Below are positions 1-8,270 of a DNA stretch of 13,003 bases, in pieces. Position 1 is the first letter of the stretch, and every line of letters starts with the position of its first letter. This stretch comes from Xylaria sp. FL1777 (lineage: Eukaryota; Ascomycota; Sordariomycetes; Xylariales; Xylariaceae): the NCBI GenBank assembly GCA_022578965.1, contig MU401025.1, positions 1 through 13,003 on the forward strand, read 5' to 3'. The notes under the pieces are model-generated. The model was not told the DNA's origin and did no database searches. It saw nothing but the letters and a program-made list of their open reading frames with translations. The translations under genes and the position numbers were made by a program.

Positions 1-1665
1 ATAAAAAATTACTAAACAACATAAAAATTAAATAGTTTTTTTTTTTAAGTTTAACTTTAAAATATGTTACATTAAAAAAAAAAAAAACATTTAAGCAAAC
101 ATACTTAATTAACAAAGTTAAAAAGAATTTAAAGTTCTAAAAAAAAACATTTAAGTATTATATCTTTAAAAAAATAAAAGCTTAAAAATTAAAATTATAC
201 TTAAAAACTTTATAAATATACAGCTATAATAAGCTTATAACTTAAAGAAGTTAATATAACTTTAAAAATATAAAAAATTAAAAAATAACAAGTTAATATA
301 TAAACACAAGGTTTATTTACTAGAATTTTTACAAAACAAGTTTATTAAAAAATTCTATAAATACTTATTATATAAATACTAAAAAGTAACAAAAACAGTT
401 AAACAATTATAAAAAAAGTACAATTTTTTAAAATTATAAAACATAGTTAAATTTATTATAAAAAAGTGCAATATTTATAACAAAGCTAAAATAGCTTAAT
501 ATAAGCTTTATAAACTATTATAACTTATATAAATACTTAAATAAACATAGTATACTATTACTTAAGATTTTATTATAATATTACTTTTATTAATTAATCT
601 AGTTATAAAAATATAATATAATAAAATATAAATTATTGTTAATAAATTTACTAAATATGTTTATTTTTTACTGTTTAAAGAAAATATAATAGCTAAACAA
701 CTTATATATGCCTTTATACGCTAATATTTAAATAAGCATAAGCTACTAAAAAAGATTATTTTAAACCAAAATAAATTATTTACTTTTAAGTTTAAAACTA
801 GCTTTTTTAAACTTATTAGTATTAAACTAAAGTTTTTAACTGCTTACTACTTATAAACAAATAAACAAACCAAAAAACTAAACTAAATATTAAAATAATA
901 TTTATAAAGTTATATTAACTACTAATAAAACAATTAAATAAAACTATTATTAATAATATAAATTTTATATAATATATTAATAAACAAAAATATAAATATA
1001 TTTTTGCATAAAGCCGTTTATAAACAGCAAATAACTACTAAAAAACAAAAAAAAACATTAATAAAAGTACTTGCTATTTTAACTATAGCACTTTAAGCAA
1101 AAACTATTGCAATAAAAATTAAAATGTTATAAGCTAAACTATAACTATGCTTTTAATTTTTATAACAACAAATATTAGTATACTATAACAAAAAACAAAC
1201 TAAAAAACTAACTTTTAAAAAAAAAAACAAAGTTTATTTACTATAATAAAAACAAAATATAAATATTAATATTTCTTAAATTAAAACAAAATAACTAAAC
1301 AATAAATTAAAATTTAAAAAACTTAGCTCTTTTAAAATTAAAAAAGTTATTTTATTTACTAATTATAAACTATTATTACTAAAGAATATATAAATTTACT
1401 TTATTTTTTATATTTTTTTATTAAAACTAGCACTTATTAAAATACTTATTAAAACATAACTAAAAATAAAAATAAATTAAAACATTTATAAAGTTAAAAA
1501 TATACTAAATTCCTGTTAAAATAATAATAACCTAAAGTATTTTATTAAATAAAAAAAATACTTATATATTAATAATACTTAAAAACTTAAAAAACACTTA
1601 AAAACTGCTAAAATAGTTATAAGTTAGTTTTACTATTAATACTTTAACTGCTTAAAACTAAAAAA
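1..1665 (+). pseudogene. E1 pol remnant: RNase H tail, integrase, chromodomain
   Basis: Only the C-terminal part of Gag-Pol is present, in one frame from about position 53 on. The integrase zinc domain ends with a Cys at 467-469 followed by a KAKxA-YKLY-like stretch, as in Ty3/Gypsy integrases. The first catalytic Asp survives as GAT at 566-568 in the context DFI. The second has become Asn, and the final Glu has become Lys in a degraded TAYHPQTDGQTER-type motif near 838-880. A chromodomain-like end, with readings such as KYFIK and KKYL, lies near 1480-1640. TAA/TAG codons fall at positions that are Trp, Gln or Arg in the family. RNase H tail and integrase share a frame here, unlike in E2, so the ancestor had one continuous pol frame. 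The C-terminal end is approximate. Confidence 0.87.
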
Positions 1666-1701
1666 AAAAAGTTAATTTTAAAAAAAACGCCTAAGAAATT
1701 T

Positions 1702-2240
1702 TAATTAAACTTAAATAAAGCAACTTATGTTGCTTTAGCTTGCTTTTTTTATTGTTTTTGCTTTTTTATTAATGCTTTTTGTTTTTTTTTAATGCGTTTT
1801 ATTTTGTTTAGTTTATTTAAGAACTAAAGCTTTTATTAAACTATTTTAATACTTTTTGCTTTTAAAAAACGTTTTTATATATAAAGCTAAGCTAACTTGC
1901 TTAAAACAAAGTTAAAGCTATTTTAAGCTTGTTTTAATTTTTTTTAAACTAAAAATAGCTATTGCTTTATTTGCTTTTTTTTTTTTTTAAAACAATAGTG
2001 TTTAAAAATTATATTATTAATTAAATTAATTAAAATTTCTAATTTGTTATAAAAGCAACTAGCGCATACACATTTAAAACAACAAAACATATTATCTGTT
2101 ATTTTATACGTTAATAACTAATTAAAGTAATAAAAGCAAAGCATAACTTTATAGCTAGTAAAATTAATAAAAAAAGCAAAAATAAGTTTTTGCTTTGTTT
2201 TAAATAAACAATTAATTTTATTAATGCGCTTTAATATTAT
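1702..2240 (-). pseudogene. E1 antisense frame: Zn2Cys6-like cluster plus Lys/Gln-rich tail
   Basis: The strand composition flips here: the + strand becomes T-rich after A-rich pol, so the coding-like strand is the minus strand. Read on the minus strand, the Cys cluster spans 2138-2049. It reads CFYYF, then MFCCFKC, then CASCFYNKLE. Positions Cys in one copy and Tyr in the other (TGY to TAY) combine to CX2CX6CX8CX2CX6C; the third Cys is Tyr in both. Further along the strand a Lys/Gln-rich stretch reads like a coiled coil (KKKQKAL, KKQKQ). It matches the frame at 9834-10372 in E2. Stops are present, so this copy is dead. I recall small Cys-cluster/coiled-coil proteins of this kind in filamentous ascomycetes but cannot name a family. 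A non-coding post-pol spacer is the alternative. Confidence 0.55.
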
Positions 2241-2278
2241 AACATATAAAAAAAAAAAAAAAAAAAAAATACTTACAA

Positions 2279-2301
2279 AAAATTGTTAAAATAACAATTT
2301 T
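2279..2301 (+). repeat. Short perfect hairpin before the polypurine tract
   Basis: The arms aaaattgtta and taacaatttt are perfect inverted repeats around an AAA loop, directly before the polypurine tract of E1. In E2 the same place (about 10410-10432) keeps the right arm, but one G has become A in the left arm. Its role is unknown; a pre-tract RNA hairpin is possible, and chance pairing in A/T-rich DNA cannot be excluded. Confidence 0.45.
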
Positions 2302-2317
2302 AAAAAAAGGAAAATAA
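2302..2317 (+). other. E1 polypurine tract (plus-strand primer site)
   Basis: An all-purine run broken by one T (aaaaaaaggaaaataa) abuts the TG start of the LTR. This is where LTR retrotransposons keep the RNase H-resistant primer for plus-strand DNA. It marks 2318 as the left edge of a 3' LTR and fixes the element on the + strand. Confidence 0.75.
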
Positions 2318-2428
2318 TGTTATAAAATTAATACAAAAGTAGCTTTTAAAGCAGCTTAATACTTTTATATATACTTTGCACTTTTTTTTTTGCTAGCTAA
2401 AGCTAAAGTTATATAATAATTTATTTAG

Positions 2429-2532
2429 CTTATTAAGCTTATAATAATTTAAGGCTTACTAAGCTTACAATAATTTAAAGCTTACTAAGCTTACAATAAT
2501 TTAGTGCTTATTAAACTTGCAATAATTTAAAA
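2429..2532 (+). repeat. Four 26-bp tandem units inside LTR1
   Basis: Four head-to-tail 26-bp units run 2429-2454, 2455-2480, 2481-2506 and 2507-2532. Each has the form cttaYtaaRctt followed by RYaataattta and a short variable end. Units 2 and 3 are nearly identical; unit 4 is the most diverged. All three LTRs carry four units, so the array predates these insertions. Promoter or enhancer repeats in the U3 part of LTRs are a known parallel. Confidence 0.85.
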
Positions 2533-2778
2533 AAAGTTATTATTTTTTTTATTTTTTTTTTGTTTATATAATTATGCACTTTTTATATTTAATTATTTAC
2601 TTAGTTTTAGTTTTTTAGCTATTAATTTCTTATAACTACTAAGCACTAATATATTTATTACTTTTAATTTTTTAAAACCTTTATTAATGCATAATAGTAA
2701 AAGTACCCTAAAAACCTCCCTAACGGACTACCGTTAAAGATTTTATTATTACTTGCAAATTAAAACCCTAAAAGCAAA

Positions 2779-2802
2779 CCTGTTATATTAATATATAACA
2801 GG
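2779..2802. repeat. Inverted repeat near the LTR1 right end
   Basis: Ten-base arms, cctgttatat and atataacagg, pair perfectly around a TAAT loop, 9 bp from the LTR end. The other LTRs keep the left arm, but their right arms end in aag instead of agg, as expected from G-to-A mutation. It could form an RNA hairpin in the LTR or be a recognition site near the terminus; nothing here decides. Confidence 0.7.
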
Positions 2803-2811
2803 TCTGTTATA

Positions 2812-2816
2812 AAAAC
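2812..2816. other. Probable right target-site duplication of E1 (aaaac)
   Basis: The five bases after LTR1 are aaaac. The undisturbed site in E2 (6306-6310) has the same aaaac followed by matching sequence. The left duplicate would be outside the window, so this call rests on one side only and on the 5-bp duplication length seen for E2. Confidence 0.55.
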
Positions 2817-3237
2817 AAGCATTTAAACATTTTACAAAAAAAAATCAAAAAACAAAATAAGCACTTACTAAAAAAGCAATAAGTAGCTAAAAAAACTAAA
2901 GCCTTATATAAAGTTTAATATAATAACTAGCAAAACTAATTTAAAGTTAAACTTATATATTAAAAAAGAAAGTATAATACTTTAATTAACTTAAAAGCAT
3001 AAGCTAATATAATTTTACTTAAAGTAATAAAACAAAATAAAATTTCCTAAAAATACAAGCAAAAATCCTAAAAAATTAAAAAATTTAATAAAAGCACTTT
3101 TAGCTATAATAATAATTACATATTTAAAAAAACCAAACCTTTTAATATATTTATATAAAAACACAAAAAACAAATTATATTAAATATTACTAATATATTT
3201 AATTATAACATTATTTTAGAAATATTATAGCTAAAAA

Positions 3238-3242
3238 CTAGC
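3238..3242. other. Left target-site duplication of E2 (ctagc)
   Basis: ctagc directly precedes LTR2. Its partner ttagt directly follows LTR3 at 10944-10948. The two differ only by two C-to-T changes. The uninterrupted target reads ctagcaac at 6732-6739 within E2. Confidence 0.82.
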
Positions 3243-3353
3243 TATTATAAAATTAGCACAAAGGTGGCTTTTAAAGCGGCTTAATGCCTTTACACATACT
3301 TTATACCTTTTTTTTTGCTAGCTAAAGCTAAAGTTATATAATAACTTACTTAG

Positions 3354-3457
3354 CTTATTAAGCTTACAGTAATTTAAGGCTTACTAGGCTTACAATAATT
3401 TAAGGCTTACTAAGCTTATAATAATTTAATGCTTATTAAACTTGTAATAATTTAGAA
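3354..3457 (+). repeat. Four 26-bp tandem units inside LTR2
   Basis: This is the same array as at 2429-2532, in the same LTR position and with four units starting at 3354, 3380, 3406 and 3432. Units differ by transitions such as aagctt to aggctt. Confidence 0.83.
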
Positions 3458-3704
3458 AAAATTACTACTTTTTTTACTTTTTTTTTGTTTATATAATTAT
3501 GCACTTTTTATATTTAATTATTTATTTAGTTTTAGTTTTTTAGCTATTAATTTTTTTATAACTATTAAGCATTAATATACTTATTATTTTTAATTTTTTA
3601 AAACCTTTATTAATGCATAGTAATAAAAGTACTTCAAAAACCTTTCTAATAAACTACTATTAAAAATCCTATTATTACTTGTAAATTAAAACTTTAAAAG
3701 CAAA

Positions 3705-3728
3705 CCTGTTATATTAATATATAACAAG
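3705..3728. repeat. Inverted repeat near the LTR2 right end
   Basis: The left arm cctgttatat is intact. The right arm is atataacaag, so one outer pair is lost by a G-to-A change relative to LTR1. The TAAT loop is unchanged. Confidence 0.65.
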
Positions 3729-3737
3729 TTTATTATA

Positions 3738-4099
3738 CTTTAATAGCTTTTTAATTAATAAAACTTAACACATAAAAACAAATATTAATATAAAAAGTTA
3801 AATAATAAACAATTTATAAAATAAACTTTTAAAAATATACTAAAAAAATATTTAAAAAACAAAAATGCTAAATAGCATTACGTAAATAAACTTTACTTAA
3901 TAACTAATAAACTAAATTTAAGTTATGCTACTAAAAATAAAAAGTCAAAAATTAAATTTAAAGATTTTAAAAACTTTTAGAATTAATAACGTACTAAAAC
4001 AATAAACCTTAGTATTTTTACTAACTACTTTTATTAAAAAAAAAGCAGTAATAAAAAAAAAAAAGTTAAATAGCAGCAGTAAAAAAAAACTAACATTAA
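3738..4099 (+). other. E2 leader, with the expected primer-binding-site position
   Basis: This 360-bp stretch between the 5' LTR and gag shows no protein-like frame. The primer-binding site should start within a few bases of 3738. The sequence there (ctttaatagcttttt) could come from a TGG-starting site if both G had become A, but the matching tRNA cannot be identified. A-rich runs near 4040 and 4085 are low complexity. Confidence 0.5.
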
Positions 4100-5125
4100 T
4101 GCTAGCGCTATAAAATAAACTAGTTATTTTAACCTAAAAAATAGCTTAAATATTAAGCGTTATAACTGTTAAACTAATATAAATACTAACTATAATAATT
4201 AAAGCAGCAATAATATTTGCTACTATAATAATAAATTAAAGCTTTAAACAAATAATTATATTATAACTAATATTAATATTACTACTAGTAAACTTAATGC
4301 TTATTTTTATTATTATTATACTTAAAATAATAACTTAAAATAAAAAACCTAACTTTTTACTACTACTACTGCTTTTATTATTAAAATTATTTATAATATT
4401 AAAAATGTTAAACATTAAAAGTTTTAAACTTATTGCTTTAAAGCCTTATAATAGATCTATAAATATAAAAGCCTTTTTAATTTACGCTAAACTTTATTTA
4501 AAATAGCACTTTATTACTATTATAAAAAAAGATCAAAAAATAATAACTATTTTATAGTTTTTATTAAAAAAAGTACTAAAATAGTTTTAACTTATTTTAA
4601 AAGATTTTTTAAAAGCTAATAAGTTAATTAACCTTAAGCTAAAAACAAAAAAGATTTTTAAAAACTACGTTAAGTTTAAAAATTAAATAAAAGCACTATT
4701 TAAAAACACTTAAAAAGCAAAACATGCAAAAAAAGTACTTTATTGCTTAAAATAAATAAAAGCAATAGCAAATTATGCTATAAAATTTAAATAATTAGTA
4801 GTAATTTTAAAATTACTTAAGCTTGTACTATTTTACTTATTTTATAGTAAACTTAAAACTTAAGTTTAAAACGAACTATATAAAATAAATAAACTAGCAA
4901 AAATTAATATGTATATTAATATAGCTATTATAATTAATTAACAATTATTTAACTAGTACTTTAAAACTAAAAGAACTAAAAAAAACAAAAAAAAGAATAT
5001 TTAAAAAAGTATTAAACAAAAGTTTAAGCAAATTAATAAAGTTTAAAAATAACAATTCTAAAATATATTTAAAGTTAAATGTTATAACTATAAAAAAAAA
5101 AAACACTTTTAAAAATAATACTAAT
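4100..5125 (+). pseudogene. gag: E2 gag remnant: capsid-like domain and CCHC zinc knuckle
   Basis: Gag coats the element RNA in virus-like particles. The first ~300 bp are Asn/Thr/Ile-rich and poorly defined. From 4441 the reading resembles the capsid of fungal Ty3/Gypsy Gag: KPYN, KAFLIYAKLY, then a degraded WFxxxLxDFL block, a Phe-rich F-YVKFK block, and LYCLKQ followed by NYAIKFKQL. The frame shifts once in an A run near 4570. A nucleocapsid knuckle lies at 5080-5121. It reads C-Y-N-Y, four Lys, H-F, then a Tyr at the last Cys position: CX2CX4HX4C with the second and third Cys turned to Tyr by G-to-A change. Stops stand where Gln or Trp are expected. The start near 4100 is approximate (an ATG lies in gctagc-adjacent sequence around 4099). 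Confidence 0.75.
5080..5121 (+). other. Degraded CCHC zinc knuckle of Gag
   Basis: The codons tgt-tat-aac-tat, four aaa, cac-ttt-taa-aaa-taa-tac give Cys, X2, Tyr, X4, His, X4, Tyr. Reading each Tyr as mutated Cys (TGY to TAY) restores the exact CX2CX4HX4C spacing of retroviral-type nucleocapsid knuckles. The two stops fit former Gln, Arg or Trp codons. Confidence 0.75.
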
Positions 5126-6732
5126 TTAAAAAAAAAAACAGAAAAAAAAGCTATAAAAAAGAAAAGATTTTTTAACTTAAAAAAAAAGTACAAGTTATAA
5201 AAGTTTAAAATAACAAAAAATAACAAAGCAATTTAAAAAATATGTTTTTAAAGCAAAAATATAAAGTTGTTATTTTAAGTTAAAACAAAAGTACTATACT
5301 AAATAAATCTAAATGCTTTATTTATATAGGTTAAAATAAATAAATATATAAATACTATTTAAAAGCTTTATAATTATTAAAACAAATTACAAAAAAATAT
5401 ATTTGCTATATAAACAATTAAAGTTATTTAGTATATAACTTAAAAAAATAGTTTAATTAAAAATAACAAACAACAAAAAGTAATAAATTAACATAATTAG
5501 CAAACTTATAAAACTATAAAAACTTTAAACTATTAAAGCTTAAAATATAGCTTAAAAAAAGTTATATTTAAAAAAACAAAACTATAATTATAAATAGTAT
5601 AATTATTAAACTAATTATAAATTACTAAAATACTTAGTTGCTAAATAAACTTAAAAAAATAAAACTTATAAAACTTTAAAGCAAAAATAAATAAAATTAA
5701 AAGCTATAAAAAACACTATAAAAAAAAAACTAATAAAAATAAACGAAGTATTTTTATAGCTTAAATTGCTTTAAATATAATAAAACAAAAAAGCACTAAT
5801 AATTAGCACAAAAACTAATACGTTTTAAAAACTAAAGCTAATAATTTAACTAATTACTAAAAATTACTACTATAATAAAACTATAATAAAAAACAATAAT
5901 AATATTTTACGCTTAAAAAATCTAAAACATAATAAAGTATTATAAAATTGTTATATAATATATTATTATTACTAATATTTATTTAATAAACTAAAAAATA
6001 ATTAGTTTTTTAAACAAATTGCAAAAATAAAAATATAGAACTTTTATAAATTAAAGTAGTTAGTTATAACTATAGTTTATTATAAAGATTTATAAAAATT
6101 TATAACATTTAAAAAAAATTTTAACTATACTTATAATACTATTTTAAAAGAATATAAAAATAACTGCTATAAATACTACTAGCTAATTAAAGCATAATTA
6201 TATTAAGAAATAATTGCTAAAAGCAAAAAAGCTTAAAAACTATAATTTAAAGCTTAACTAAAAACAAAAATAAAACAAAACATAATAATATTTAAAGTAT
6301 AAAATAAAACAAACACTTAAATATTTTATAAAAAAAAATTAAAAAACAAAATAAGCACTTACTAAAAAAGCAGCAAATAACTAAAAAAACTAAAGCTTTA
6401 CGTAAAGTTTAATGTAATAACTAGCAAAACTAATTTAAAGTTAAACTTATATATTAAAAAAAAAAGTATAATATTTTAATTAACTTAAAAATATAAGCTA
6501 ACATAATTTTACTTAAAATAATAAAACAAAATAAAATTTCTTAAAAATATAAGCAAAAATTTTAAAAAATTAAAAGATTTAATAAAAGTACTTTTAGTTA
6601 TAATAATAATTACATACTTAAAAAAACTAAACTTTTTAATATATTTATATAAAAATACAAAAAACAAATTGTATTAAATATTGCTAATATATTTAATTAT
6701 AACATTATTTTAAGAATATTATAGCTAAAAAC
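5126..6732 (+). pseudogene. E2 unassigned stretch between gag and reverse transcriptase
   Basis: This 1.6-kb stretch should hold the end of Gag and the aspartic protease. With stops read as former Gln/Trp/Arg codons, long frames remain, for example Cys-containing readings CFIYIG near 5310 and ICYINN near 5405, then Lys/Gln-rich text. I find no convincing DSGA/DTGA active site. The best candidate, near 5983-6020, reads LIN-stop-KIISFL; it has suitable spacing, but the residue after Asp cannot come from Ser or Thr by a transition. Its last 430 bp (6306-6732) recur at 2812-3242 as the E0 fragment. It runs without a break into the RT region at 6733, which shows what the E0 target site looked like before E2 inserted. 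Confidence 0.5.
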
Positions 6733-8270
6733 TAGCAACTTTTTAATTCGATAAAAAGCAAAAACCATTAATTAAAAAAATAAAAAACAAAGCAAAAAAA
6801 TCAGAAAAATCGCAAAAAAAATTCTAAACGAAATACTAAAAATATATTACAAATTTTACAAACTATTCAAAAAAAAAAAAAAAAAAAACTTCCTAAATAT
6901 AGCCTATAAAATTACTATATTTCTATTAAAAAAAAATGTTAACTAAAGCTTTATTAAGTATACTATATAAGCTTAAATAAAACAAACGCTTTATAAAAAT
7001 ACATTTAGAAAAACTTAGCAAAAAGATTTTTAAAAAAATCTTAGTTATTTGCTAAATATTTTATAGTACTAGTACTTAAAATAAAAAATAAAAAATAACT
7101 AATTAATAAAAAAAAAAAACTAGTATAATAAATAATAGTTAACTATTAACTATTAAACATAATTATTATTACAAATAAATATCTTTTTACTTTATTAATA
7201 ACTATAAAAAAAAACATTAGCTAAGCAAAATAGTTTATAGTAGTTAATATTTTAAATAAATATTATATTATTAAAATAACTAAAAGAAAAAAATAAAAAA
7301 CTATTATATAAACAGTATATAAACTATATAAGTACATAATTATACTATAAAAACTATAAAACGTATTAGCTAGCTTTTAATATATAATAATAATAATTTT
7401 ATAAAAGTTTTTAAACAAATTTGTGTTTATTTATTTAAATAATATTTTAATTTACTTTAAAACACTAAAAAAACATAAAAAACACATAACTTAAGTATTA
7501 AAAACACTTAAACAAGCAGAATTATAACTTAATATAAAAAAGTATATATAGCATATATAAAAAATCAACTTTTTAGAATTTATAATTACCCTAAAATAAA
7601 TATAAATTTAATAGTTAAAAATTAATACAATATAAAACTAAAAAATATTTAACTTAACTACTATTATAAATATATAACAAGCATTAAGATTTTTAAACTA
7701 TATTTAAATATTAATTTAAAACTTTAGAAAAATAGCATTTTATTTTATAAAGTATATAAAGAAAAAATACAAAAAAAATTTTTTTTTAATTTTAAAAGAA
7801 GCTTAAAAAGCTTTTAAAGAACTAAAACTAAAAGTTATTTTTAATTTTATAGTTAAACTACTTAATTTACAAAAAAAAAAAAAGCTAAAAACAAATGCTT
7901 TAAATAATATAATTACAGAAGTTTTAAAACAACTAAAAAACAACAAAAAATAGCATTTAGTAGCTTATTATTTTAAAGCATTACAAAACGTAGCATTATA
8001 ATACCTTATATATAATAAAAAACTGCTTACAATTATTATAGCACTTAAAAAATAAAAACCATTTTTTATAAAAACTACAAAGCTAATTAAAATTTATTTA
8101 GATTATTAAAACTTAACAAAATTTATAACTACACAAAAAATTACTAAACAATATAAAAATTAAATGGTTTTTTTTTCTAAGTTTAACTTTAAAATATGTT
8201 ATATTAAAAAAAAAAAAAACATTTAAGCAAACATACTTAATTAACAAAATCAAAAAAGATTTAAAGTTCT
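6733..8270 (+). pseudogene. pol: E2 pol remnant, part 1: reverse transcriptase and RNase H
   Basis: Reverse transcriptase copies element RNA into DNA; RNase H removes the RNA strand. The RT lead-in (EILKIYYKFYKLF, then LPKYSL) starts near 6830. The active-site block reads FVFIYLNNILIY at 7420-7455: the conserved YLDD is YLNN, both catalytic Asp lost by G-to-A. RNase H reads TNALNN at 7891 where TDASD is usual, with a later retained Asp at 8101-8103. Conserved-looking pieces follow, such as KLLTIIIALKK, then KFNFKICYIK near 8180. Stops stand at Trp positions, for example before HLVAYY and MVFF. The A run at 6869-6888 is one base shorter than in E0 (21 bases including one G), which shifts E2 out of its upstream frame. 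The same region in E0 is 10945-12483. Confidence 0.9.

Larger units (their letters stand above)
1..2811 (+). mobile_element. Copy E1: 3' part of a Ty3/Gypsy LTR retrotransposon, RIP-degraded
   Basis: This segment aligns along its whole length with 8133-10943, the 3' part of full-length copy E2, at an offset of 8132-8133. Differences are nearly all C/T or G/A transitions. In order it holds the RNase H tail, integrase and chromodomain of pol, an antisense frame, a short hairpin, a polypurine tract and the 3' LTR. The 5' part lies left of the window. The sequence after its LTR matches the interior of E2 from 6306 on, so E1 is inferred to be inserted in an older copy (E0). It cannot be functional: pol is riddled with stop codons. 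Confidence 0.9.
2318..2811 (+). repeat. LTR1: 3' LTR of E1 (494 bp)
   Basis: This is one of three copies of a ~495-bp repeat (also 3243-3737 and 10449-10943). It starts tgttat and ends ctgttata; comparing copies gives TG...CA termini, with the last CA now TA here. A polypurine tract precedes it, as expected for a 3' LTR. Inside are a T-rich block, a TATA-like ttatataataa near 2410, four 26-bp tandem units, and a near-terminal inverted repeat. The promoter role of the TATA-like site is only inferred. Sequence after 2811 differs from that after the other two copies. Confidence 0.9.
2812..3242 (+). mobile_element. Copy E0, left visible fragment (gag-pol linker)
   Basis: This 431-bp segment lies between LTR1 and LTR2 and aligns with 6306-6736 inside E2 at an offset of 3494, with transition differences. 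In E2 that stretch lies between gag and reverse transcriptase. It begins exactly at the end of LTR1 and ends exactly at the start of LTR2, and its right-hand continuation is at 10944. It is therefore read as an older copy of the same element split by insertions E1 and E2. Any protein it coded is broken by stops; Lys-rich readings such as KKLK and KNKIKF carry no motif I recognise. Confidence 0.8.
3243..3737 (+). repeat. LTR2: 5' LTR of E2 (495 bp)
   Basis: It aligns end to end with LTR1 and LTR3. The TG start has become TA and the CA end TA. It keeps some G/C that the others lost, for example ggtggc and gcggc near 3264-3280 where LTR3 has aagtagc and acagc. Differences from its partner LTR3 are essentially all transitions, reflecting RIP rather than time since insertion. 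It contains the 26-bp tandem units and the near-terminal inverted repeat. Confidence 0.9.

Noticed and set aside
2251..2269. Poly-A run as the tail of a LINE or processed insertion
   Set aside because: It lies inside the internal region before the hairpin and polypurine tract, and a shorter, interrupted version occurs in E2 at the same place. No target duplication surrounds it.
3243..3737. LTR2 as a solo LTR
   Set aside because: Its left flank pairs with the right flank of LTR3 as a target duplication, and a complete internal region lies between them.
4945..5226. A 93-codon open frame on the minus strand, starting at a TTG
   Set aside because: It lies antisense to the gag tail and CCHC knuckle. 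Its Phe/Leu-rich text is just the complement of A-rich Lys/Asn codons, and it has no motif or ribosome-site logic. It is a shadow of gag.
5983..6020. Aspartic protease active site (reads LIN-stop-KIISFL)
   Set aside because: The residue after Asp should be Ser or Thr; TAA cannot arise from those codons by C/T or G/A transitions.
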